Origin: Alphaproteobacteria bacterium
GTDB lineage: Bacteria; Pseudomonadota; Alphaproteobacteria; Rhodobacterales; Rhodobacteraceae
Reading direction: 5' to 3'
Assembly (NCBI GenBank): GCA_030429105.1
Contig: JAUIDE010000032.1
Coordinates: forward strand, 1-39,940
Length of the DNA stretch: 39,940 bases
The stretch's first letter is position 1, and every line of letters starts with the position of its first letter. The notes beneath the pieces were generated by a model. It worked only from the letters and a program-made list of their open reading frames with translations. It did no database searches and had not been told where the DNA came from. Positions 7,753 through 14,422 of this stretch are shown here, in pieces. The translations under genes and the position numbers were made by a program.

Positions 7753-8562
7753 CTACCTCCTTGTCGAGCCTGCTTTTCCCACGAAATACGAGATCGTCAC
7801 GAGGACGATGGAGATTCCGAGCATCAGCGTCGAGAGCGCCATGATGTCCGGCTTGATGCCCTGCTTCACCGCGCCGAAGATCGCCGTCGGCAGCGTCTCC
7901 ACGCCCGCGCCCTTCACGAAGTTGGTGATGATGAAGTCGTCGAGCGAGATGATGAAGGCGAGGAGGAAGCCCGAGACGATCCCCGGCGCGAGGAGCGGCA
8001 GGAGGATGAAGCGGAACGCCTCCCACCGCGTCGCATAAAGGTCCTGCGCCGCCTCGTCGAAAGCGCCCTCGATCCCTTCGAGCCGCGCGGCGATGGGGAG
8101 ATAGGCGAAGGGGATGCAGAAGACGATATGGGCGAGGAGGATCGAGCCGTAGCCGAGCGTCAGCCCGATCAGCGAGAAGAAGATCAGCGTCGCCACCGCC
8201 GTCACGATCTCCGGCGCCATGATCGGGAGCGAGAGGAGCGCGAAGCTCGCCCCCTTGCCGCGGAACCGCCCCGCCCGCACCATGCCGAGCGCGGCGGCGG
8301 TGGCGATCACGGTCGCCGCCCCGCCCGCCATCAGCGCGATGGTGACGGAATTCCAGGCCGCGCGCTTGAACTTCTCCGCCTCCAGCCCGAAGAAGACCTC
8401 CTCATACCAGCGGAACGAGAAGCCGCCCCAGAGCGTGATCGAGGGCGAGGCGTTGAAGCTGTAGACGGCGACGACGACGAGCGGCGCATAGAGCACGACA
8501 AGGCAGAAGAGGGTGATCCCGAGGAAGCCGGGATAGCGCCGCACGTCGTTCCGCCGCGCCAT
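7753..8562 (-). CDS. potI: Polyamine ABC transporter permease (PotI type)
   Basis: Inner-membrane permease of 269 residues with about six hydrophobic segments. The cytoplasmic coupling EAA loop is visible as [16 protein letters not shown] followed by [10 protein letters not shown], where it contacts the ATPase. Family hallmarks are [16 protein letters not shown] near the N-terminus and [13 protein letters not shown] near the C-terminus. The ATG at 8562 lies one base after the upstream stop codon and follows a GGGAGG ribosome site, which I prefer over an in-frame ATG eleven codons earlier inside the PotH gene. Together with PotH it forms the heterodimeric channel of the importer. Two bases separate it from the binding-protein gene. 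Confidence 0.92.
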   Translation of the reverse strand: MARRNDVRRYPGFLGITLFCLVVLYAPLVVVAVYSFNASPSITLWGGFSFRWYEEVFFGLEAEKFKRAAWNSVTIALMAGGAATVIATAAALGMVRAGRFRGKGASFALLSLPIMAPEIVTAVATLIFFSLIGLTLGYGSILLAHIVFCIPFAYLPIAARLEGIEGAFDEAAQDLYATRWEAFRFILLPLLAPGIVSGFLLAFIISLDDFIITNFVKGAGVETLPTAIFGAVKQGIKPDIMALSTLMLGISIVLVTISYFVGKAGSTRR

Positions 8563-8563
8563 C

Positions 8564-9487
8564 TCAGACCTCCCGCCGCGCTTCGGCGCGGGCATGGAGG
8601 AGGAGCGCGATCAGCACGATGGTCATCAGGATCGTCGCCGCCGCGGCGCCGAAGGGCCAGTCCCCCGCCGCGCCCTTGAACTGTTCCTCGATCAGCGAGC
8701 CGATCATGAACGTCCTCGCCCCGCCGAGGAGATCGGGCGCGAGGAAGGCGCCGAGCGAGGGGATGAAGACGAGGATGCAGCCGGCGATCACGCCGGGCCG
8801 GACGGCGGGCAAAGTCACCTCGCGGAGGATCGTCCAGCGGTCCGCATAGAGGTCCGCCGCCGCCTCCGAAAGCGAGAAGTCATATCGCTCCACCGCCGCA
8901 TAGATCGGCAGGACCATGAACGGCAGGTAGGAATAGAAGAGCCCGAGCTGCACCGCGATGTCCGTATTGACGAGCGGCAGCGGCTCGGAAATGAGCCCGA
9001 TCCCCATCAGAAACTCGTTCAGCGGCCCGTTCTCCCGGATCAGGAATTTCATCGAGACGGTGCGGATCAGGAGGTTCACCCAGTAGGGCACCGTGATGAG
9101 GAGGAGCCAGAGCGTCCGCTGCTCCGGCGGGCGGGTGGCGATGTAGAAGGCCGCGGGGAAGCCGATCAGGAGGCAGAGCGCCGTCGCGACCAGCGCCTGG
9201 ATCAGCGAGCGGGCGAAGATCGTGAGATAGGTCGTGTTGAGGACCGGCGGATCATCACCGAAAAGGCCGCGGTCGAACACGAAGCGGTCATAGGCGGCGA
9301 GGCTGAACTCCCAGATCACGCCGCCGCGGAATTCCTTCGTCAGGAAGGAATAGACCAGCATGATGAGGAGCGGCAGGCCCATGAAGATGGCGATGACCGC
9401 CCATGAGGGGAGGAGGAGCCAGAGCCGGACGGGCGCAAAGGCGGCGGATTGCGTCCGCCCGCCTCCGCCCGCGCCGCCGCCCGCCAT
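8564..9487 (-). CDS. potH: Polyamine ABC transporter permease (PotH type)
   Basis: Inner-membrane permease of 307 residues. A short Gly-rich N-terminal tail precedes about six membrane segments; the first is [20 protein letters not shown]. The conserved stretches [19 protein letters not shown] and [15 protein letters not shown] are typical of PotH/PotB, and the EAA loop reads [16 protein letters not shown] followed by [10 protein letters not shown]. Its ATG overlaps the PotG stop codon by one base (TGATG). The pairing with PotI and the ATPase order G-H-I-F is an ABC polyamine importer, with F moved to the end relative to E. coli potFGHI. Confidence 0.92.
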   Translation of the reverse strand: MAGGGAGGGGRTQSAAFAPVRLWLLLPSWAVIAIFMGLPLLIMLVYSFLTKEFRGGVIWEFSLAAYDRFVFDRGLFGDDPPVLNTTYLTIFARSLIQALVATALCLLIGFPAAFYIATRPPEQRTLWLLLITVPYWVNLLIRTVSMKFLIRENGPLNEFLMGIGLISEPLPLVNTDIAVQLGLFYSYLPFMVLPIYAAVERYDFSLSEAAADLYADRWTILREVTLPAVRPGVIAGCILVFIPSLGAFLAPDLLGGARTFMIGSLIEEQFKGAAGDWPFGAAAATILMTIVLIALLLHARAEARREV

Positions 9488-10566
9488 CAGCGCGGCAGAA
9501 GGCGCGGCGCGCCTTCGTCGATAAGGATCGTCGCCCGCTCCCCGGGGCCTACGGGCAGCTTCTGCCCGTGCGCGTTCTGCGCCCGCGCGGTGATCTGGCG
9601 CCCGTCGTCGAGCCGGATCGTCGCCGCCCAGTCCGTCCCGAGATAGACGAGCCGCTCCAGCACGCCCGTCAACCCGCCCGCAGGGGCGACGAGGGTGATC
9701 CGCTCCGGTCGGATCGAGGCGACGGTCTTCTCCCCCGCCTTCACGTCCGCGCGCGGCGCGGCGATGAACTCGGCGCCGGCGAGCCGGATCGCCGCGCCCT
9801 CCGGCCCCGTCCGCGCGACTTCGACCTCGAGGAGGTTCGTCTCCCCGATGAAATCCGCCACGAACCGGTCCGCCGGCTCTTCGTAGATCTTCTGCGCGTC
9901 GCCGATCTGCCGCACCTCGCCCGCCGACATGACGGCGATCCGGTCCGACATGGTCAGCGCCTCTTCCTGGTCATGCGTGACGAAGACGAAGGCGATGCCG
10001 CTCTTCCGCTGCATCTCCTTCAGCTCCACCCGCATCGCCTGCCGGAGCTTGAGGTCGAGCGCGGAGAGCGGCTCGTCGAGCAGGAGCACCTTCGGGCCGG
10101 GCGCGAGCGCGCGGGCGAGGGCGACGCGCTGCTGCTGCCCGCCGGAAAGCTGGGACGGGCGCCGGGCGGCGAAATCCTCCAGCTTCACGAGCGCGAGCGC
10201 CTCCGCGACGCGCCGCTCGATCTCCGGCTTCGGGACCTTCTTCATCCGCATCCCGAAGGCGACGTTCTCCGCCACATTCATGTGCGGGAAGAGCGCGTAT
10301 TGCTGGAAGACGGTGTTCACGGGCCGGAGGTTTGGCGGCAGCGCGGCGATGTCCTCGCCATAGAGCCGGATCTCCCCTGCGCTCGCCTCCTCGAAGCCGG
10401 CGATCATCCGGAGGAGCGTGGTCTTGCCGCAGCCGGAAGGGCCGAGCAGGGTGAAGAACTCGTTGTCGCGGATGGCGAAGCTCGTCTCCTTCAGCGCCGT
10501 CACCGCGCCATAGCGCTTGACGACGCCCCGAAGCTCGACCGCGTCCGCCTGTCCTCCGTCCTTCAC
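9487..10566 (-). CDS. potG: Polyamine ABC transporter ATP-binding protein
   Basis: ATPase of the polyamine importer, 359 residues from the GTG at 10566. Motifs in order: Walker A GPSGCGKTT, Q-loop VFQQYALFPH, signature LSGGQQQRVA, Walker B VLLLDEPLSALD and H-loop VTHDQEEAL. A C-terminal TOBE-type regulatory domain of about 100 residues starts near FIGETNLLEVEV. The GTG start is preceded by GGGGGAG at a good distance; the extended frame begins at a TTG (10596) without a ribosome site. This is the first gene of the operon. The 103 bases to the upstream permease gene contain an inverted repeat and are the likely operon promoter region. Confidence 0.92.
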   Translation of the reverse strand: MKDGGQADAVELRGVVKRYGAVTALKETSFAIRDNEFFTLLGPSGCGKTTLLRMIAGFEEASAGEIRLYGEDIAALPPNLRPVNTVFQQYALFPHMNVAENVAFGMRMKKVPKPEIERRVAEALALVKLEDFAARRPSQLSGGQQQRVALARALAPGPKVLLLDEPLSALDLKLRQAMRVELKEMQRKSGIAFVFVTHDQEEALTMSDRIAVMSAGEVRQIGDAQKIYEEPADRFVADFIGETNLLEVEVARTGPEGAAIRLAGAEFIAAPRADVKAGEKTVASIRPERITLVAPAGGLTGVLERLVYLGTDWAATIRLDDGRQITARAQNAHGQKLPVGPGERATILIDEGAPRLLPR

Positions 10567-10648
10567 ATCCGCTCCCCCGCCAAGTGTGCGCCGCAAAAAA
10601 GTGACGCGAAGCCGACATGAAGGGCAAGACTCAATCGGTTCAGGGCGG

Positions 10649-10665
10649 GTTAGCTTTTTCCTAAC
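10649..10665. promoter_or_regulatory. Inverted repeat upstream of the polyamine operon
   Basis: GTTAG-N7-CTAAC, with a T-rich plus-strand spacer CTTTTTC, lies in the short gap between the SLC13 permease stop codon (10670) and potG. It is AT-rich compared with its surroundings. It could be an operator for a polyamine-responsive repressor, or part of a weak terminator for the upstream gene. The stem is only five pairs, so the assignment is tentative. Confidence 0.35.
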
Positions 10666-10669
10666 TCTC

Positions 10670-12427
10670 TCAGAATGGCCAGATCATGGGCAGGAGTGGA
10701 ACGGATATGGCCACGACGAGCGCTTCCAGCGGCAGGCCGAGCCGCCAGTAGTCTCCGAAGCCGAATCCGCCGGGGCCGAGGATCAGCGTGTTGTTCTGGT
10801 GGCCGATGGGCGTGAGGAAGGCGCAGGAAGCGCCGATGGCGACGGCCATGAGAAAGGCGTCCGGGTTCACGCCGAGCGCGGAGGCGGCGCCGAGCGCGAC
10901 CGGGCACATCACCGCCGCCGTCGCCGCGTTGTTCACGAGGTCGGAGAGGAACATGGTGACGACGAGGATCAGCGCGAGGCCGATCATCGGGCTCCCGCCC
11001 GAAAGGCCGCCGATCAGCGCGTCCGCGATCAGCGCCGCCGCGCCCGTCGTCTCCGTCGCGCCGGCGACGGGGATGAGCGCGCCGAGGAGCACGATCACCG
11101 GCCAGTCCACCGCGTCATAGGCGGTGCGGGGCGGGACGATGCCGGTCGCCATCGCCGCGAGCGCCCCGCCCGCGAAGCCGATCGCCGCCGGCACGAACCC
11201 CAGGGCGACGGAGAGGAGCGCCGCCGCCATGATGCCGGCGGCGAGAAGCGCGCGCTTGCTGTCCGGCATCGAAAGGTCCCGCGCCGCCAGCGGCACTGCC
11301 CCGGTGTCGCCTGCGAATTCCGACAGCGCGTCGGAGGGGCCCTGCATCAGGAGGAGATCGCCGGGCTTCAGAACGAGCGTCCGGAGCCGCGCGCGGCTCC
11401 TGCGACCGTCCCGCGCCACGGCGAGGAGGTTGACGCCGAACCGGGTGCGGAGGTGCATTTGCGTCGCGGAGCGCCCGGCGAGCGCGGAGCCGGGGCGGAC
11501 GACATATTCCCGCATCTCCACATCCTCCCGCGCCTCGTCCCCCCGCTTCTCCTCCTCCAGCTTCAGCCCGAGGGAGGAGAGCGCGTCCGCCAGCCCCTCC
11601 ATCTCCGCCTCGACGACGAGAATGTCCCCCGCCCGCGCCTTCCGCGCCCCGTGCGGCGCCTCGATCCGGACGCCGGAGCGCACGAGGGCGACGATCTGCC
11701 CGCCCTCCATCCTGTCTTCGAGCGCCCGGATCGTCATGCCCGCAGCCTCGCTTTCCTCGCCGAGCCGGAGCTCCGCGAGGTAGCTTCCGGTCTCGAACCC
11801 CTCCGTCCCCCCCACCTCCCGCGACGGGGTGAGCCGCCAGCCGACGAAGCCGACGAAGGCGACGCCCGCGAGCGCGACGGCGAGACCTGCGGGCGTGAAG
11901 TCGAACATCCCGAAGGGCGCGCCCCCCGCCTCCGCGCGGAAGCCGGATACGATCAGGTTCGGCGGCGTGCCGATCAGCGTCGTCATCCCGCCAAGGATCG
12001 TGCCGAAGGCGAGCGGCATCAGCGCCCGCCCGGGCGGGACGCCATGCGCCTTCGCCACCTGCCCCGCAATCGGCATCAGGAGCGCCATCGCCCCCACATT
12101 GTTCATGAAGCCCGAAAGGAAGGCCCCGAGCCCGACCAGCGCCGCGAGGCTGAGCGAGAAGCCGGCGTCCTTCGGAAGCACGGCGCGCGCCAGCGCCTCC
12201 GCCGCGCCTGTCGTCTGCAGGCCGCGGCTCAGGATCAGCACGCAGGCGACGGTGATGACGGCGGGGTGCCCGAAGCCCGCGAAGGCCTCCTCCCCCGGCA
12301 CGAGCCCGGCTGCGAAGGCGGCGAGGAGGGCGCCGAGCGCCACCATGTCGTGCCGCCACTTCCCCCAGAGGAACATGCCCCCCGCGGCGGCGAGGATGAC
12401 GAGGATGAAGGCCTGGTCTTCGGTCAT
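10670..12427 (-). CDS. SLC13/DASS-type permease with two TrkA-C domains
   Basis: Inner-membrane transporter of 585 residues in the divalent anion:sodium symporter/ArsB superfamily. The N-terminal half has about five membrane segments including GFMNNVGAMALLMPIAG and TTLIGTPPNLIVSGF. A soluble middle of roughly 200 residues contains two regulatory TrkA-C (RCK-C) domains; YVVRPGSALAGRSATQMHLR begins the second. The C-terminal half has further segments including LVNNAATAAVMCPVALG and LTPIGHQNNTLILGPGGFGF. The paired NN and GTPPN/GHQNN motifs are the symmetric ion- and substrate-binding hairpins of the family. The ATG follows a GGAG site. Substrate is not clear from sequence: di- or tricarboxylate, sulfate and amino-acid-like anions are all found in this group. 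Confidence 0.85.
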   Translation of the reverse strand: MTEDQAFILVILAAAGGMFLWGKWRHDMVALGALLAAFAAGLVPGEEAFAGFGHPAVITVACVLILSRGLQTTGAAEALARAVLPKDAGFSLSLAALVGLGAFLSGFMNNVGAMALLMPIAGQVAKAHGVPPGRALMPLAFGTILGGMTTLIGTPPNLIVSGFRAEAGGAPFGMFDFTPAGLAVALAGVAFVGFVGWRLTPSREVGGTEGFETGSYLAELRLGEESEAAGMTIRALEDRMEGGQIVALVRSGVRIEAPHGARKARAGDILVVEAEMEGLADALSSLGLKLEEEKRGDEAREDVEMREYVVRPGSALAGRSATQMHLRTRFGVNLLAVARDGRRSRARLRTLVLKPGDLLLMQGPSDALSEFAGDTGAVPLAARDLSMPDSKRALLAAGIMAAALLSVALGFVPAAIGFAGGALAAMATGIVPPRTAYDAVDWPVIVLLGALIPVAGATETTGAAALIADALIGGLSGGSPMIGLALILVVTMFLSDLVNNAATAAVMCPVALGAASALGVNPDAFLMAVAIGASCAFLTPIGHQNNTLILGPGGFGFGDYWRLGLPLEALVVAISVPLLPMIWPF

Positions 12428-12503
12428 GCGCGCTCCGGTCCGGGGCGGGACAATGGCGCATCGCCCGCCAAGCCGCTATCCCGGAAGACGAAGGAGAGAG
12501 CCC

Positions 12504-13652
12504 ATGCGTTCCATCGAGATTCTGGACAGCCTGATCGCCTTCCCGACGGTGAGCCGCGACCCGAACATCGCGCTCATCGACCATGCCCGCGCCCTCCTCG
12601 AGGCGGCGGGGGCGCCGATCACGGTCATCCCCGACGCGACGGGCGGCAAGGCGAACCTCTTCGCCACCATCGGCCCCGCGGACCGGCCGGGCGTGATGCT
12701 CTCCGGCCATACCGACGTCGTGCCGGTGGACGGGCAGGACTGGTCTTCCGATCCGTTCCGCCTCGTCGAGCGGGAGGGGCGGCTCTATGGCCGCGGGGCG
12801 GCGGACATGAAGGGCTTCGTCGCCTCCGCCCTCGCCGCGGCGGAGGCGGCGGGGCGGCGCGACCTGAAGACTCCGCTCCACATCGCGCTTTCCTATGACG
12901 AGGAGGTCGGCTGCCTCGGCGTCCGCTCCCTCATCGACATGATGGAGGCGGCGCCGATCCGCCCGCTCTTCTGCATCGTCGGGGAGCCGACCGTGATGCA
13001 GGTCGCGACCGGGCACAAGGGCAAGCGCGGGCTTCGCGCCATCTGCCGCGGGCGGGAGGGGCATTCCGCGCTCGCCCCGATGGCGCTCAACGCACTCCAC
13101 CTCGCGGCGGATTTCATCGGCGCGATCCGGGCCGAGCAGGCGCGGATCGAGGCGGAAGGGTTGCGGGACGGGGATTACGACGTGCCCTACACCACGCTCC
13201 ATGTGGGCAGGATCGCGGGCGGCGTCGCGCTCAACATCGTGCCGAACCGGGCGGAGATCGAATTTGAGATCCGCAACCTCGCGGGGGACGACGCGGATGC
13301 GATCCTCGCCGGCCTCGCCGCGAAGGGAGACGCCATCGCCGCGGCGACGGGGGACCCGGCCGCCTCCGTCAACTTCACGGAATTCATGGGCTATCCCGGC
13401 CTCGACACGCCGCCGAGCGCGGAGATCGTGAGCTTCGTGAAGGGGCTGACGGGCGGCAACTCCACCATCAAGGTCGCCTACGGCACCGAGGGCGGGCTCT
13501 TCTCCGCGAGGCTGGGGACGCCGACCGTCGTCTGCGGCCCGGGCTCGATGGAGCAGGGCCACAAGCCGGACGAGTTCGTCTCCCGCGATCAGATGGCGGC
13601 CTGCGACTCGATGATGGCGGCGCTGCTCGCCCGGCTGGAAGCGGGGCTCTGA
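12504..13652 (+). CDS. argE: M20-family acetylornithine deacetylase
   Basis: Zinc-dependent amidohydrolase of 382 residues, predicted to convert N-acetylornithine to ornithine and acetate. Metal and catalytic residues are visible: H69 and D71 (LSGHTDVVPVDG), bridging D101 (RGAADMKGF), the catalytic E133-E134 pair (YDEEVGCLG), E161 (VGEPT) and a C-terminal His in QGHKPDEFV. The dimerisation lid domain lies around GHKGKRGLRAICRGREGHSA. The ATG at 12504 has an AAGGAGAG site; the open frame extends far upstream only as antisense to the permease gene. Other M20A substrates such as succinyl-diaminopimelate are less likely given the LIAFPTVSRDPN start. It may feed ornithine into polyamine metabolism, but it is not in that operon. 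Confidence 0.88.
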   Translation: MRSIEILDSLIAFPTVSRDPNIALIDHARALLEAAGAPITVIPDATGGKANLFATIGPADRPGVMLSGHTDVVPVDGQDWSSDPFRLVEREGRLYGRGAADMKGFVASALAAAEAAGRRDLKTPLHIALSYDEEVGCLGVRSLIDMMEAAPIRPLFCIVGEPTVMQVATGHKGKRGLRAICRGREGHSALAPMALNALHLAADFIGAIRAEQARIEAEGLRDGDYDVPYTTLHVGRIAGGVALNIVPNRAEIEFEIRNLAGDDADAILAGLAAKGDAIAAATGDPAASVNFTEFMGYPGLDTPPSAEIVSFVKGLTGGNSTIKVAYGTEGGLFSARLGTPTVVCGPGSMEQGHKPDEFVSRDQMAACDSMMAALLARLEAGL

Positions 13653-13664
13653 CCCCGCCGCCGC

Positions 13665-14012
13665 TCAGTCGTAATAGCGGACGCGGTAATCCCGCCGGTC
13701 GTAGCGGTCGCGATAGCCGCGATGGCCGCGATCCCGATAGACGTATTTCTCGACGACGACGGGGCGCCGCCGGTCATAACCCCGGTCATAGCCGCGATAA
13801 TGGCCGCGGTCGTAGTGATAGACGCGGCGCGGCGGCGGGGAGTAGTGGCGCCTGTCCCGGTCGGCGTTCGCGATGGCGGCGATGGCCCCGCCGGCCAGCG
13901 CGCCGATCAGAACGCCCCGGAGGATATCGTCTCCGTCCGCCGCGGCCTTTTGCGGCGCGGTTCCGATCATGAGGCCGAGCGCCACGGCGCCGGCGAGAAG
14001 GGGCTTCAACAT
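13665..14012 (-). CDS. Small exported protein with Gly zipper and Y/R/D-rich tail
   Basis: Unrecognised protein of 115 residues. It begins with a signal peptide (MLKPLLAGAVALGLMIGTAP, cleavage expected near KAAADG). A short glycine-zipper-like hydrophobic segment GVLIGALAGGAIAAIANA follows. The last 60 residues are almost entirely Arg, Tyr, Asp, His and Gly, with repeats such as RGYDRGYDRR and a YYD end. The ATG at 14012 has an AGGAGGAAG site; an in-frame GTG or ATG further upstream would place extra charged residues before the signal peptide. It converges with argE 12 bases away. Similar small proteins in alphaproteobacteria are annotated as hypothetical or glycine-zipper proteins; the function is unknown. 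Confidence 0.75.
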   Translation of the reverse strand: MLKPLLAGAVALGLMIGTAPQKAAADGDDILRGVLIGALAGGAIAAIANADRDRRHYSPPPRRVYHYDRGHYRGYDRGYDRRRPVVVEKYVYRDRGHRGYRDRYDRRDYRVRYYD

Positions 14013-14422
14013 CGCGTCTTCCTCCTGTTGCCTGCCCCTCTCACGTCGGGTCGCTGCGCTTCCGTCGCAAGGACGGGGATCGCCGGAGCGTGACGGAACG
14101 CGCATGGGAGGCGTGAGCCCTCACGTCGTCTTGATGCGGACCGGCGCAATGAGCGCCCGGCGGATCAGACACGCGGCTGATCCGCCCGCGGTCGTCGCCC
14201 CCCGGCGGGCGCGTCACCGCGCCCACCGCGGCGTGCACGGCCCGATCTTCGACCGACGCGGCGGCTCGGCGCCCCTCGCCCTCCGGCCTTCGCCTCCGGG
14301 CGACGGCCTCTGCGGGTCTCCCCCGGAGACCCGCTGATCGAGGCCGGGCGCGCAATCCCGTCCCCCCGCCCTTGACGCCGCCCGCATCGGGTGGCAACCG
14401 CAATCCGCGAAGTCCGGAGCCG
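14013..14422. other. 410-base intergenic region with two strong hairpins
   Basis: No convincing gene is present. It contains two perfect inverted repeats. The first is GGCGGATCAG-N8-CTGATCCGCC at 14159-14186. The second is GCGGGTCTCC-CCC-GGAGACCCGC at 14312-14334. Neither is followed by a T-run on either strand. Candidate roles are structured leader RNA of the glycosyltransferase gene, transcription barriers, or a small RNA. Short frames here are low-complexity and Arg/Pro-rich. Confidence 0.5.

Noticed and set aside
7751-8026. N-terminal extension of the PotF frame
   Set aside because: It overlaps the potI coding sequence in another frame; the ATG at 7750 gives a signal peptide and follows a strong ribosome site.
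11829-12503. N-terminal extension of the argE frame
   Set aside because: The extension is antisense to the permease gene and Arg/Ser/Pro-rich; the ATG at 12504 has a good ribosome site and the proper ArgE start.
10517-13562. Very long antisense frames (793 and 815 codons) across the SLC13 permease and argE genes
   Set aside because: They cover genes with intact family motifs on the other strand, show low-complexity Arg-rich composition, and lack ribosome sites.
13740-13830. Repetitive cggtcat/ccgcgat motifs as a possible tandem DNA repeat or CRISPR
   Set aside because: They are the coding repeats of the Y/R/D-rich tail; spacing and units are those of codons, with no spacers.
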